Source: Pachyseris speciosa
Taxonomy: Eukaryota > Cnidaria > Anthozoa > Scleractinia > Pachyseridae
Length of the DNA stretch: 64,000 nt
Assembly: GCA_016490735.1 (NCBI GenBank)
Contig: JAEMWC010000629.1
Coordinates: forward strand, 192,501-256,500
Reading direction: 5' to 3'
A program made the translations under genes and the position numbers. Of the stretch, positions 23,609 to 35,216 are shown in pieces. Every line of letters begins with the position of its first letter. Positions within the stretch are counted from its first letter, which is position 1. The notes beneath the pieces were generated by a model. The model was not told where the DNA came from, did no database searches, and worked only from the letters and a program-made list of their open reading frames with translations.

Positions 23609-23655
23609 CTGGCTGCCTGGCTCCGCTAGCCCTTATGGTTATTCCAGGCAGCCAG
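23609..23655 (+). repeat. 12-bp perfect hairpin in LINE-C 3' UTR
   Basis: CTGGCTGCCTGG (23609-23620) and CCAGGCAGCCAG (23644-23655) are exact inverted copies separated by 23 bp. Its place about 50 bp before the end of the LINE fits a 3' RNA stem read by the element's own reverse transcriptase, as known for some CR1/L2-type LINEs; that role is inferred. Confidence 0.7.
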
Positions 23656-23710
23656 TAATCTTAACTTTTACCTTTAATTTTTTCATTGTGAAATTATTAT
23701 TTTAGCAAGA

Positions 23711-24548
23711 ATGACTACAAATAAAGATTGTTCTTGTTATAGCAGGGCAATCCACATTGAGCTACTGGAGTCCATGGACGCTAATTCCTTCATCTGCGCC
23801 CTGAGAAGATTCCTTGCACTTTGTGGTCCCATTTCCATTCTCACATGCGATCGGGGTACCAATTATACTGGTGGAAGTTTGGAGCTAGGAGTCGCCCTGA
23901 GAGAGATGGACCAATGTAAAGTGAAAGGCTACTTAAATGACCATGGGTGCGAGTGGATCTTCAACCCACCACAAGCCTCACATTTTGGTGGCACTTGGGA
24001 GTGCCAAATAGGTACCATTTGCCATGTATTAGATGGATGTTTGTGGAGCTTGGCAGCCAACAATTTACACAAACTGCTCGTAACGCTAATGGCAGAGGTG
24101 ACCGCAATAGTTAACGCTCAACCTATATCTGCTATACCAACAGATGCAGACGATCCTCAAATACTGTCACCCTCTACGGTCCTGACTATGAAGACACACC
24201 CACTTGGCCCGCCACCTGGCATCTTTGTTTCACCTGATGTCTACACGTGACAGCACTGGAGACACGTCCAGTACCTCGCAGACCAATTCTGGATACGATG
24301 GAGGCGAGAGTACATCCAGAGCATGCAAACCAGAACCAAGTGGGAGAAACGTAGTTGTTGTAAAGGAGGAGGGAGCGTACAGAAATGACTGGCCCATTGG
24401 CAGAGTTTCAGAAGCCATAGCGCGCGATGATGGTCAAGTAAGAAAGGTCCAAGTGGAGATAGTGAGAGGCGGTACAACGAAAATCTACCTGCGCCCAATT
24501 AAAGACCTTGTTGTTTTGGTACCTGCACCAGCCGAGATCCATGAGTAG
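23711..24548 (+). pseudogene. BEL/Pao integrase core and C-terminal domain
   Basis: The first frame (to 24245) has RAIHIELLESMDANSFI, LTCDRGTNYTGG (second catalytic Asp) and NPPQASHFGGTWE (catalytic Glu region). After a frameshift near 24205-24245 the second frame carries NDWPIGRVSEAIA and VRGGTTKIYLRPI, the DUF5641-like end of Pao integrases. The zinc-binding H2C2 domain and first Asp upstream are missing where LINE-C sits. Confidence 0.8.
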
Positions 24549-24623
24549 TTTCCCTTGATGCAGACCTTGCCTCTGGTTACAGAAGGTAACAGGAGCAAGG
24601 ATCAGCGATCCTTGAGCGAGGAG

Positions 24624-25060
24624 TGTCATGTTATCCGCAAAAATGACTTTTTAATTAGTTACATTCAAGGACTGCTTGTCTTTCATAATTGTAGCATGAT
24701 CATTACATATCCATTTTTTGGCTAGGCATACAAAGCTTTATTCATTTTTATTTCCTGTCAGAATGCATGCATTAGATTACTCTTTTCCTATGCACGTTTA
24801 CTTAGTTGTAAGGAGTCCTTCACACTGTTAGTACCTATCGGAGAACTTTCAGAGTTGTTTCAACTGCAGCAGACGTATGTCATGCTGTAGACCTTGTAGT
24901 TCGTTTTTCCTTCCTTTTCCTGCATGGAGTATCATCGTAGTTTTCGTTTCTTCTGACGTAAAAATCACACATTTCCTTTTAGTTTTCACCCCAAGTGCTG
25001 TAAATAGTCGGACTAGCCTGATTTTAATAAACACGTTGAATCTTGCTGACCGCCTAGTAC
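24624..25060 (+). repeat. 3' LTR of the BEL/Pao element
   Basis: Direct copy of 17533-18005, starting TGTCATGTTATC and ending at CGCCTAGTAC by loss of similarity. It differs from the 5' copy by scattered substitutions and indels, which points to an old insertion. Confidence 0.75.
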
Positions 25061-25149
25061 CAGTATTTGCAATTAAAAGCAACATTACTTGTTCAGTTTC
25101 TTTTTCTTATTCTCGGGTTCTCAATAGGATCATTTCAGAATGCGCGTCA

Positions 25150-25552
25150 AGAGGCAAAAAACTCCAAAGATATTACCAGTGATGTAAAGGTTCCAGTGGC
25201 TCCTCTTCGTCTTTTCTTGAGACCAACACCAGACCCCAGATTACAAGGAACCGCCAATTTATGTTGCTCTCGGAGTTTCCTTTCATGGTCCAGTATCCAA
25301 GGTACTGCCCTCGACCTTCCATTTCTTCACTCGCAGCTTTCTTGATCTCTTCTATGTTAGGCTCATAACTAATGTATTTTATGCCAAAAAATACAATCTT
25401 CTACTTAGTTTAGGTAGACTTCATGCATTCAGGGTAGTCCTGAGTAGCAAAATCTAGTATTTCTTGTCTAGAATAATGTGCTAAAACATAATTCTCAAGA
25501 TCGCTCTTCAATTGCTCATCCCTTTCCCACTCCGAGCTACGGATGTGAGCCG
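25150..25552 (-). pseudogene. Fragment of an rve-type transposase gene (N-terminal part)
   Basis: Reading leftward from 25552, MAAHIRSSEWERDEQ and SRQEILDFATQDYPEC are followed, after stops and a shift, by GIKYISYEPNIEEIKKAA, EMEGRGQYLGYWTM and, in the next frame, LREQHKLAVP and KKRRRGATGTFTS. This order matches the N-terminal and linker regions of the integrase-like (rve) transposase family also represented at 42.6-43.8 kb, but a different subfamily. The catalytic core is absent; the fragment ends close to the BEL 3' LTR, as if the LTR element truncated it. Confidence 0.6.
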
Positions 25553-25724
25553 CCATTTTAAAAAAGGGTGCGCGTCGAGAGGAAACCACTGACCTTAGGT
25601 GTTGTGGGCTGTGAAAACAATGAGCCACTTTTACGACATTTCATTTTGAAAAAAAATAAAAATAAAACTGTGTTATTCAATACGGCCCAGCGTTATCATT
25701 GTAAATTTAAAATTTATTTGAATC

Positions 25725-26010
25725 TGCATTTACACTTTTTTTCTAATTTATTTTATTTCTATTTCTTTCCTTCTTTTATTATTAGTTACTTTTAATTTCC
25801 ATTTTCATTTTTTTATTGCTTTTTTTAATTCATTTAAATTTTTGTTCATTTTTTCACTTTTCTTTAACTTTTTTTTATTTTTTATTTTCTTTTTTCTTTT
25901 TTCCCCTCTTTTATTTAACTCTAGGTACATTTTTATTATTATAATTTTTTTAATTTTTCCAGGGTTTTTTTTTTCACTTTTTTTTTTTAATTTCAAAAAA
26001 ACATTTCTAG
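25725..26010. repeat. T-rich low-complexity tract
   Basis: About 280 bp dominated by T with interspersed TTTTATTT and TTTTCTTT blocks. Apparent Lys- or Phe-rich reading frames across it are composition artefacts. Confidence 0.8.
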
Positions 26011-26696
26011 GTTGTTTTTCTATGATAACAATGGGCCACCATACTGGTCCCTAAATCTACCGTCTACAGGAAGTAATTGAGTTGAGCGCCCAACCCTTTG
26101 GTAGCAACTTGTAAGAAGATGGCTATTCTGCATCTGCATCCAGTTCTGAAACAGCGCCCCATTGCCTCACATACTGAACAGCGACTCGATCCAGCAGAGT
26201 ATCTCACTCAAGAGCACGTTGGTGTTTCTTACAGTGTGAATTACCACTGCATTGATGCATATGTCATAAATGTTTTGTCCCTCCTCTGTACAAGTGAACT
26301 GATCGCTTCGTTACTTTCTAGCTCTCCCGTAATCACAGGTGCGGCTGGGTATCGAACTGATGCTTTTATGTCCCTCTTTTGACAGATGGAAATGGGCATT
26401 AGTTAGAGTGAGTAATTAACTCCTGTAAGGGTTGGTATCTCAGATGAGGATGGGCAATGTAATTTATCTATAGGGATGGGTTTACTATTGCCGATACCAT
26501 ACACTATCCAGACGAGTAACCCCTCTTCCTTGTACTCGACCTTATTATAAGATATGTATTATTATTCCCTTTCTAGCTTTAGGAAATCATTAGAAATTTC
26601 AGTGCAATAGACCTATTGGAGTTAAAGCTAGATATCACTTCTAGTGTAGTTTAAGTTTAAGTTTTATTAATCCTATTTTATATGCCTGGCTTTTTC

Positions 26697-26757
26697 AGCG
26701 GTCAAGATGAATCAATTCTCCTGCTGTGATTGGCTACCCGGAGCCATCTTGACCGCT
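26697..26757. repeat. 13-bp inverted repeat
   Basis: AGCGGTCAAGATG (26697-26709) and CATCTTGACCGCT (26745-26757) are exact inverted copies. The same GTCAAGATGG core recurs at 26842 in the next fold-back, so both may belong to one degenerate miniature element. Confidence 0.6.
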
Positions 26758-26844
26758 TGGGATATCCCGTTCGTCCTGTGTTTTAGTGTCTTTTAATAGT
26801 GTCCTTTGAGTCATAATTTCTTTATTAACCAAGCTTGTTTCGTC

Positions 26845-26951
26845 AAGATGGCAGGATATTGGCCTCATTCTTTTTTTGGCGGTTATGGACCTCGACCTTG
26901 TCTTGGTCCATAAACACGTAAAAAAAAAGAACTTGGCCAATATCCCGCCTT
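26845..26951. repeat. Nested fold-back (MITE-like) repeat
   Basis: GGATATTGGCC pairs with GGCCAATATCC at the outer ends, and TTATGGACC pairs with GGTCCATAA inside. CTTTTTTT faces AAAAAAAG between them, giving a hairpin over the whole 107 bp. Confidence 0.7.
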
Positions 26952-27710
26952 AAATGTATTTGTCAGTTGGCTCGGTTTCCTTTTTCTTTTCAGGGGAATG
27001 TATTACATAACCCCTCATTATTATTCACTGAGTGTGGGGCTGAAACAATAGCTGATAACAATAGCAAAACAATGCAATACATATTTCCCCTGCTCATATT
27101 CCCCTCGACTTAGTCTCCCATCACTTGTAAACTCAAAAGAAAAACAAACACAGAGGAAATGTCAAACAGTTACCGACCACGTGGTGGTCTTTCGTGTGTT
27201 AGCTGGTTCTAAGTTTGAGCAGCCTGGCTGTGAGTCTGACTTGTCCCATTCACAAAGCAAATCCACCTTCACCATCGCTCATCGTTGTTTACAAACAGTG
27301 CTAGGCGAGAGCTCACTTTTCTCAAAATTGAATGGCAGTCGTTGAACTACGTGACCGTTGTGTACTGAATGCACTGTTTATGCAAAAGTAACAAACATGT
27401 TTACCACCCATACCAGCAGACAAAGACGTCTATACATATTGTTGTGTAAATACAGAACTTAATTCAATCCCACTGTATACCAGTATAACAAAACACGTTG
27501 TCTACGCATTGTTGTAAAACGAAAACCGAAAATCAAGAAAAACATGATTACAGTCGAAACCACACCTCCTACAATCTACCATTAAAAGTGTTTTTAAAAT
27601 AAAACACAAGTTAGTAGAAACTAAGTTTTTCGTTATTTAATGACCTTCTATTTCTTTTAGAAAACCTCACCATCTGAGAAATGAGTATGTTGTTTACCTG
27701 TCCCTTGGGG

Positions 27711-27787
27711 GGTATGTGATATATTCACCTGGCACTGCCCCTTGGGCTATGCCCTTGGGGAGGTACCAGGTGAATATATCACATACC
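27711..27787. repeat. 22-bp perfect inverted repeat hairpin
   Basis: The arms 27711-27732 and 27766-27787 are exact reverse complements (outer bases GGTATGTGATAT / ATATCACATACC). Weaker pairing (TTTACCTG / CAGGTAAA) extends beyond. The 33-bp loop holds two CCCTTGGG-type blocks. It is a MITE-like element of unknown family. Confidence 0.8.
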
Positions 27788-28094
27788 ACCTCGTTCCAGG
27801 TAAATAAACCCTCACATCTAGACCTCACCCTTGGCCAATAATCCATATGTCATGTAAATACAAGTAAACTGACATAAAACAAAAAAGGGCATGACTGGAG
27901 AATAATTCAGGGAAACTAAACATACGGAAAACTAAAACGTGAAATTTAAAGGCGACCCAAAGCTTATTAAATTAAATTGAATACTTGTCTCTTACAAGTT
28001 ACACCTGATTTGAGATTGACACTAAAAATTAAGAAGTAAAATTAAACACAAACAAAAGCTAATATGTGACCCTTCACGTAAAAAGGGGGCTTAT

Positions 28095-29690
28095 CAAAAT
28101 TTCATGGTGACGCCGATTTCATGGTAGACGCCATGAAACGTATTGAAACAAGCTGAATTTCTGTGAAATTCTTTTAAAATGGTGTGAACTCAGCGGGAAA
28201 ATTTATCATACCAACGTGAAATCGTTCACGCCGTGAAAAAACACCCATGATTTCACTGCGTGAAAAAATTTCCACATGAAATAATTTCACACCGTGAAAA
28301 AGTAAATTCACTCTGAAGGTTGGGTTTCCTTTTTGCATGTGAAAATGCGATTGTAATATTTTGCACTGAAACTTTTGCTGAATGTATTTGTATTCCTTTT
28401 GTTTTTAAAATAAGTCCTTAGTGCAATTAAAATTGATTAAAGATGTTTTTTTCAGCAGCAAAAGCGTTGGAGCAATAACAGATTTGGTCTACAGCGCAGA
28501 CATTTGCATATGTCAAAAGCAAGTTGATCCTTTCGACATCACATAATGCAATCACTTCATTATTATTCACTGCAAAAAATACTCACATTTTGTATTCCGC
28601 TGAACCACGAATAATAGCTCACGCAAGCGGGAGAAAAGACTTTTCAACCTTGTTCTTTCTGTTCGTTCTTATCTGGCAACTCTTCTGCTCGACTCAATAC
28701 AAGTACACTGTAAGAAATGCAACAAAATAATTTTATGAACACATGGTTATCAGCGGATTAACCACAGAAACACCCTCCTGTAAGTTGTCAAACATTGAGT
28801 TTTCAAGGACCACCTGACACGGCAAAGAAATGACATTTTTTTAATAATCCTTCGTCCTGTACATGTGCCTTCAGTTTGCAATTCATAATATCTTCAGAGA
28901 TAATGTTTTAGGAAAATTATTTCAGTGATATCGGGTATCATACGAACACTATCACCGTGTACAGATCTTTTGGCTGTTTCCGGGTTTCTTTGCATGCAGG
29001 GTGCACAGCACACACAAACACTGTAAATGTTTTAAAACTCTTTACAAGGATTTCCTTTTCGTCCGGCGACTGGGGATTTTCGTCTGCAGTGAGAGTATTT
29101 ACAAATGTCGGGGCAATTCAAAATTCCACCATGTGAATTCACGCTGACCCTGGTTCAAATTATTCCGCCGCAGTTTTATAAAGGCTCGTATGGGTACCTT
29201 CGGACGTTTTTTCATAGAATATTTTGACTAAATCGTCGATTTTCTAATGACAACTTTGATGAACTGTTTTGTGTGGTGGCATTAATCAGCTTAATTGTTT
29301 TGAATTCATTGAATACCTATGCAGAGTACATTTCACACGATAGAAGATGATAGGATTATTTGGCTTTCTGAAGTACAAAATGGTTAAACCTTTCATCGTT
29401 ATTTTCCAAATCAGGTAGTTTTCTTAACACTTTCCCCATCCCCATTGTAATTAATCTGGATGTTATAATGGGCATCGTCAATTTCATGGCATTAGCTTAT
29501 AGTTCACGATGTGACTTCATTAAATTTCACGGTGTGAAGTTTTTTCACGGTAATGAATTTCAAGCACAGAATGAAAAGGTTTTGTAGAGGAGAGAACATG
29601 CCGTGAAATTTTTAATTCACAGAGTGAAATATTCAATTCACGCGCCGTGATGGTGAAATAAATTTCACGGTTCACTATGAAATCAATGCA
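28095..29690. repeat. Paired clusters of TTCACGGTGTGAA-like motifs
   Basis: Between 28095 and 28320, and again between 29505 and 29690, short motifs such as CGTGAAA, TTTCACGG and TTCACACCGTGAA occur many times in both orientations, separated by about 1.2 kb without them. Motif orientation at the two ends is partly mirrored. This looks like the subterminal regions of a non-autonomous DNA transposon, but I found no clean terminal repeat. Confidence 0.45.
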
Positions 29691-31248
29691 ATATGTATTC
29701 CACAGTCACTAAAAAATGGGAAACAGTAAATGTGTTTGTGTATACAGCGATTCAAATTATTGCATAAAAAAATTATTTCAAAACCAATATGCTAAATTTG
29801 TATGTTAGTAAGGAATTAAATGAAGAAATGATCAAAAGCAAGGCTCAAAATATCCATGTGGATGTATTTGCGGCACATGATCACTTACACGTAAAGATTG
29901 CGTGACATCGATCACATCTTTGAGTCTAATATTCAGTTCAATATTAGTTCTTTCAGTTGTTACCTCTTTTCATCACAAATGTTTAATACAAACCTCTATG
30001 GATACCCAAGGATGCTTCATATGCAAGACATGGATTCATTTACTGGAAAATATTGCAAAAGGCGGGGAAAAATGCCACTGCCATGTAAAATACTGGTGCC
30101 TGACGGTGGCAGCAAGTCAATTAGCAAATGTTCACGAAGAACATCGAAATTATTTGCCTTCAAACACCCATTTGGAAGGTAAGCTGTCACCGACCTTAGG
30201 TAGATTTACTGTGTAGTTTTAATGGGAAATGGTAGGGTTTTTCACTGGTTTGACTAGAAAGTGAGCGAAACCGAGTCAAGTTGTTTACATTTCCCGGTTA
30301 ATCCAAATCACTTATGAAGGTCAAATTTGGTCAACTTACATGGGGCCGCTTGTCACAGAAATAATTTTCCAAAGAAAAAATTGTACCATGTTCAAAGACA
30401 TCTCTTTTACTTTCTCGAATTGAATTTTGAAACAATTGGAAATAATACCAAGTATGCTTTGAGATGTTTGAAAACCATATAGAATTTTTGATTTTCAAAG
30501 TATGGAAAACCATAATTTGTTATGCACCTTCACGCGAGTTTGATTCTTCGATCAGGAAATTTGATCTCGTTTCTGTGATTTTTCGGCTTCATGGGTTGCC
30601 GACGGTTTTTCAATATTTTTTTTAAAACTCTAGAACGATACTTAGCATACCACAGGTTTTCTATGGACGAGATATCAAGGGGTCCAAATGGAGACAATAC
30701 AGGTATTCTAATAAATAGTTTGTTAATGAGCATTAAGTAGGAGGCGTTTTTTAGGTAATCTAATTTCCATTATTTCGTAAGAAACAAGCAAACAGGGGAC
30801 AATTGAGGTGTGATGCTGTATTTTTGTTAACATGTAGAGTAATTATCTGTATTTGATAGTGGGATTTCAGTGAAATGAGAACAAGAAATAAATATATTCG
30901 TAGCAACCTCATTTTCTCAGTCTATACGGTAAGCTACAGATCCTCGTTTTTTGCACTTGATTTATTTCCAGTGCACTTTCCGTTACGGCCATAAATCAAT
31001 GGGAAAAAACTTTTTCTGTAACTTATAAATAAGTACCGACCTATGACCATATTCTGTTGACGGAAGAAAGCTGGACCTATTTTGGAATCCAGTGGGGTGG
31101 TTGTTTTTTTCTCTGTAACACCCTTCCTTTTGGATGGAAAATTTCCCCTTGCGTGTATCATTTCACAGGCCTTGTTGTGACGATTTTTGTTCGTTCGATT
31201 GGAATCCCGTCTTTTGTATATTAATGATCGTCATAATGGCCGGTTAAG

Positions 31249-33005
31249 GCTGGTTTTCACTTGCGCATAAGCAGAAGCATAAACATAAGCACAAACAGTC
31301 GCATAAGCAAGTGAGAACACCTGCAACATAAGCATAAGCACAAGAAGAACATGCATCGTTCGTTTTTCTTATGCTTACGTTATGCTTGTCACAGTGCAAA
31401 CTACAATGAAATAAGCACAAGCATAAACACAAGGCGGCCAATGAATCATCACTCACTTTGACCCAGACTTCCTCGAGAACACTATCCACAAGGAAAATGG
31501 CGGATTCAGATCGATTTGAGACCTCAGTACATTGCCTGATTTCATACGTTGGGAAACTGGAACCTAGTTTGGTCGTTTGCCGGAGGGAAGTGGCGTGCTG
31601 GTGGCGCCAACATTGAATTTATTCACCAAATGGCGGACAGAAATACCAAGAAATCATCAGGGTGGCACTGGAACTGTGCGAGTGCACTGTGCAAAAATAA
31701 TTTCCGTACTGAAGGGGTCACATGTTTTATGTTACTATCTAATCCTGGCTGCGAAAGGGCTACGTCAAAGTTCTTATGAACGAGCATGTAAACTGGCGGA
31801 AACGTGTAATTTGCAGTGTCCACTGGAGCAAAGGAAGAAAATAAAAAAAACAATTGCCAGACGTAATTTGTACCCAGAAGTATGCTGAAAAAATAGCGGA
31901 GGAACTTACTCCAAAAAACCGACTATCAAACTGAAACAAAAACTTAAGTGTGCAAGGAGAGTGTTATCATCTAATGCAGCATCTAAAAATTAATTGTACT
32001 TCCAGAAAAGCCCCTGCGAGTAGGACACCGCTTCCTTCACATCCTGCTAAAAAAAGACAAATGTTACCCAAGAAACTGGAAGCAGAAAATGCCAACTTCA
32101 AATGTCAAGTTGAAAGATTGACAAAAGAACTTGACGAGAAAAGGAGGTCTATTGACAATTTGCAGTAAGACCTTACAAAACGTCAAACAGAACTGAGTGC
32201 TAATGCACAATATTATCAACAACAGTTAACTGCCATGAAAACGGCAATGCAATTGAAAGAGTTTACTTATGAAACGCTTAAAAAACTCCCCCCAAAAATA
32301 TTTTATATGACTGGATTAACAGTCACTGAATTTGATTGTCTGCTTGAATGTGTACAACCTTTCGTGGGTGCAATGATTTATCCAGATTGCAAAGAAAGTG
32401 AAAGCACATCACATCTTAGGAAGCTAGACAAAAAAAACCGAATTGTTATGCTTTTTATCAGTGTGCAGAGATTCCCTACATCTTGGGATAATGGCATGGA
32501 TGACGGGTACCAGCTCATCAACAATGTCAAGGATATTTGTTGGTTGGTGTGTGTTCCTAAGCAGTGCCTTTGAGGCTATTGATATGACCCCACTGCTGGT
32601 TTTGTGGACAAATTTATGCCAAAACAATTTGTTGAGGCTGGATATTGTGAAACTGCAGTCATTGGTGGTGCAACATAAGTTTGGATTTCTCATTCTGAGA
32701 ATTATGATTTGAACAATATCACATTCTCTAGTTACAAGAACCATACAACAGGAAAGATATGTGTATGGACAGTGCCTTGTGGGTTTCTACTCCATTGTAC
32801 TGAGGCATATCCGGGTAGTATAAGTGACTCAGACACAACTGATCAGTCAAGAGTACTAGATTCTGTTCCAAGAGGCAAAACTGTCATAACCGACAAGGGG
32901 TTTAATATAACAGACTCATGTCATCAGAGGGGTCTCCTGCAGAACAGGCCCCCCATGCCAGTTTGATGAGACCGAAGTTGACATTGCAACTCTTAGAATT
33001 TATAT
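31249..33005 (+). mobile_element. Decayed ISL2EU/Harbinger-like DNA transposon
   Basis: The left edge has GGCTGGTTTTCACTTGCGC followed by repeated CATAAGCA units, which fits a transposon terminus with subterminal repeats. Inside lie a THAP-like zinc finger region, a coiled coil, and a DDE_4-type catalytic part. No matching right terminus was found, so the right border is approximate. Confidence 0.55.
31549..32966 (+). pseudogene. THAP + DDE_4 (ISL2EU-like) transposase, broken
   Basis: The N-terminal part (about 31577-31888) has scattered Cys/His in THAP-like spacing but is frameshifted. A Lys/Glu coiled coil follows (31950-32168), then a helix-turn-helix-like stretch (GLTVTEFDCLLECVQPF, 32235-32573). 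The catalytic region appears at 32709-32966 (ITFSSYKNHTTGKICVWTVPCGF, TDKGFNI), which contains an Asp expected in DDE_4 transposases. At least three frameshifts or stops separate the parts, so this copy is dead. Confidence 0.6.
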
Positions 33006-34257
33006 TTAAAATTAGCTGTGCGAGTTACCTCCGACGAAAAGCTTTTCAAAATGCTTGATTTCATGTATATTTTGCTTCAATCTTTCAAAGCCTTTATAGT
33101 TTTCATTCACCTCGAAGAAAACATTCTCTGAGCCTTCCGAAACGGTAACTAGTTGTCTCGCCACCAGGAAGACTCGCCACCAGAGAACTCGTCACTAATA
33201 AGTAATCAAGGTCACCACCACGAGTAATCATCTCGCCACCAACCACAAAGAATTACCACGAACAGTCAGAACGTAACAGTAGTTTAGCCAGTGGTAATAC
33301 TGGCAAGACTACAGAGCTCTGTTCTACAGCTGTTTCGCGTAAAAGCGTACGCGACAATACAAGGAGTTGACGATGTAGTGGCTGCTTTGTACCTGTCGCC
33401 AAAAACCATTCTTCACTACGTAGCAAAATGCCTGAATCCTGGTGAAGTGAAAGCAGAGACTTTGGGACGACTGTTTTAAAATAGTTGTCTTATGCATCCG
33501 CACGTGGAAGAATTTCATTACGACTTCATGGAGCAAGAACAAATTTAGTTAACAGCAGTTGTAAAGCATTTATCAACACTCCTAGGTGACCATATATCAG
33601 GACACTAATGATAACACGCGATGTGAAGGAAAATTCGTCACTGAATAATCTTAACAAAACACACTGTAAATAAAAAGGTCAAAACAAAACAATGTGCGTA
33701 AATAAAATGAAGAGGATGTGTGAAAAACTGTGAGTAAAGGTGGATTTCCACTGTCGCGTAATTTTTATGTGCTTACGGGCTAAACTTTGTCTCGCTTTAT
33801 GTGCATAAATAAAATAGCTAGACGATGTGTGAAAGTAAAGCCAATTAAAGTTTGCATCCATAGGCACCTAAAAATTACAATTATCAAGGTCAGAAATTAG
33901 ACGTTAGATTAAGTTCGATTGCTTTGTGAGTTCGATTGGGTTCGCTTGATATATATATATATAGGCAATGTGTGAAAGGACGCGTGTAATCGGAATCGTT
34001 ATACAATTAAAATAACCTGAGCAACACACTGTGATTAAAAAGGTCAAAACAGTTAAATCATGGTCCCTGGTGCGGCGCATTATAAAGAAGGTGAGAGTTT
34101 TGCAACTTCAATAGGATATTGTTCCAAGAAATTAATTATCTATCCTTAACAAAGAAAAGAGAAAACCAATAATATCTTCCAATCACGTTGCTGCGATTTC
34201 GATCTGCCTTGCAGTATAAGAGGGCTGTGATTTTTACTCCGGTCATGCCATTTTACC
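33006..34257. other. Mostly non-coding, one possible transposase fragment
   Basis: A 62-residue frame at 33291-33479 contains GVDDVVAALYLSPKTILHYV, which resembles the helix-turn-helix of mobile-element proteins, followed in another frame by HPHVEEFHYDFM. I cannot assign it. The remainder has a near-copy pair around AAAAAGGTCAAAACA (33675 and 34038) and a short TA microsatellite (33950-33962). Confidence 0.35.
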
Positions 34258-35210
34258 ATGGAAAAATATTACTGTATCGCTTGCGCTGAAGAAGTGACTT
34301 CAAGACAAGAAGCTCTGTTGTGTGAGGGATGCAACAAGTGGCAACACCGGCGATGTCAGACTGGGATCACAAGACAGCAATATAGAGATGCAGTTAAAAC
34401 AGGGGCAGAGGTTGTTTGGCGATGCCTATATTGCACTCCAACCCCAATTGCTGAGAGCACAGCACTCGGCGACGAAGATATGCCGCATGCCTTTGACATT
34501 CCCGACTCACTGGAGATGGAGAATCAGGAAATGGGTATGGCTGTTCTTTCTTAATTTCTTTTTCTTTTTTTTTTCAATTTATTTAATAAGCTTACCACCA
34601 TGTTCGAACACGAGCACGCTAAAAAAATGACGCCTTAAATAATGCACAGTTAGGATGCGCCATGCAATTGTAAGGAATGATTGATTGATTCATGAATGTT
34701 AGAACATGTAGCATGCCTGTTAAACCTTAATTGTCACGCCACGTTAACATTGAAGTTGGTCATTTACTGCGGTTTGGTGCTTTGAGATTGTACAGAGACG
34801 AAGTTATGGACTTACGGACATTTTTGCTTCAAAATCCATATGCTACTACTAGTGGTGTTGATTTTCCTTATTTTGAAATTTTAGCCCTCTTTGGCGTTAA
34901 TTTCCTTTATTGGAAATTCATTTTTCCTTCAATACGCATTAATTTAAGTTGCGTTAATTTCGAATTCCTTAATCAACACAAGCGTTAATTTCCTGCAATA
35001 GTAAGGTAGTTTAGTACCTAAACGGGTAGAACTCATTAGGAGATGAAACGTTCTAATTTTCGGCCTTTTCCTTCCAGACGAGATCATGTCTGATCCAAGT
35101 AACGTGAATCTTCCTTCGCCCTCCCAAGCTGCTAGTTACGCCTGGACACCATCACCGCAAGAGAGCTTGTTAGAGGACTCGCCTATCAGATCAGACGCCA
35201 TGCAAGTACT

Positions 35211-35216
35211 TGATCC
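35211..35216. repeat. Target-site duplication TGATCC, left copy
   Basis: TGATCC directly precedes the left TIR and recurs at 44731-44736 directly after the right TIR. Keeping one copy restores the exon reading frame. Confidence 0.9.

Larger units (their letters stand above)
21640..23700 (+). mobile_element. LINE-C: 5'-truncated CR1-group LINE inside the BEL element
   Basis: The RT frame 21707-22684 shows ANKSTGPYRIPVAILK, NYRPISILSIYNKLLE, FGFRAKHSTDHAI, FLDFSKAFDTVNH, GVPQGSVIGPLLFLVY and the catalytic FADDAN. It continues in shifted frames at 22813-22995 and 22929-23207. The protein is close to that of LINE-D at 37-41 kb. The endonuclease is missing. The 3' untranslated region contains a 12-bp hairpin (23609-23655). 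Borders are set by the surrounding BEL sequence. Confidence 0.8.
17533..25060 (+). mobile_element. BEL/Pao LTR retrotransposon, decayed, with nested LINE
   Basis: Two direct long repeats (17533-18005 and 24624-25060, both starting TGTCA(C/T)GTTATC) enclose gag with CCHC knuckles, a protease remnant, the Pao-type region after the reverse transcriptase (NSIYDPLGLAVPVLL), and an integrase with a C-terminal DUF5641-like domain. This gene order is that of BEL/Pao. The RT core is missing, gag has several frameshifts, and a LINE fragment sits between the RNase H-side region and the integrase. No target duplication was recognised. It cannot move autonomously. Confidence 0.85.
26010..31245. other. Long stretch with no gene recognised
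   Basis: No reading frame shows a domain, conserved motif or paired splice sites. The stretch holds three fold-back repeats (26697-26757, 26845-26951, 27711-27787), clusters of TTTCACGG-type motifs (28095-28320 and 29505-29690), and otherwise AT-rich sequence. Distant enhancers or untranslated exons could be missed. Confidence 0.5.

Noticed and set aside
25805..26054. Lys-rich and Phe-rich frames in the T-rich tract
   Set aside because: Products of base composition only.
29898..30216. Two overlapping frames near 30 kb, one with several Cys/His
   Set aside because: No splice sites, homologous motif or frame preference could be seen.
31244..31489. Cys/Leu repeat protein on the minus strand
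   Set aside because: It is the translation of the CATAAGCA subterminal repeats, not a gene.
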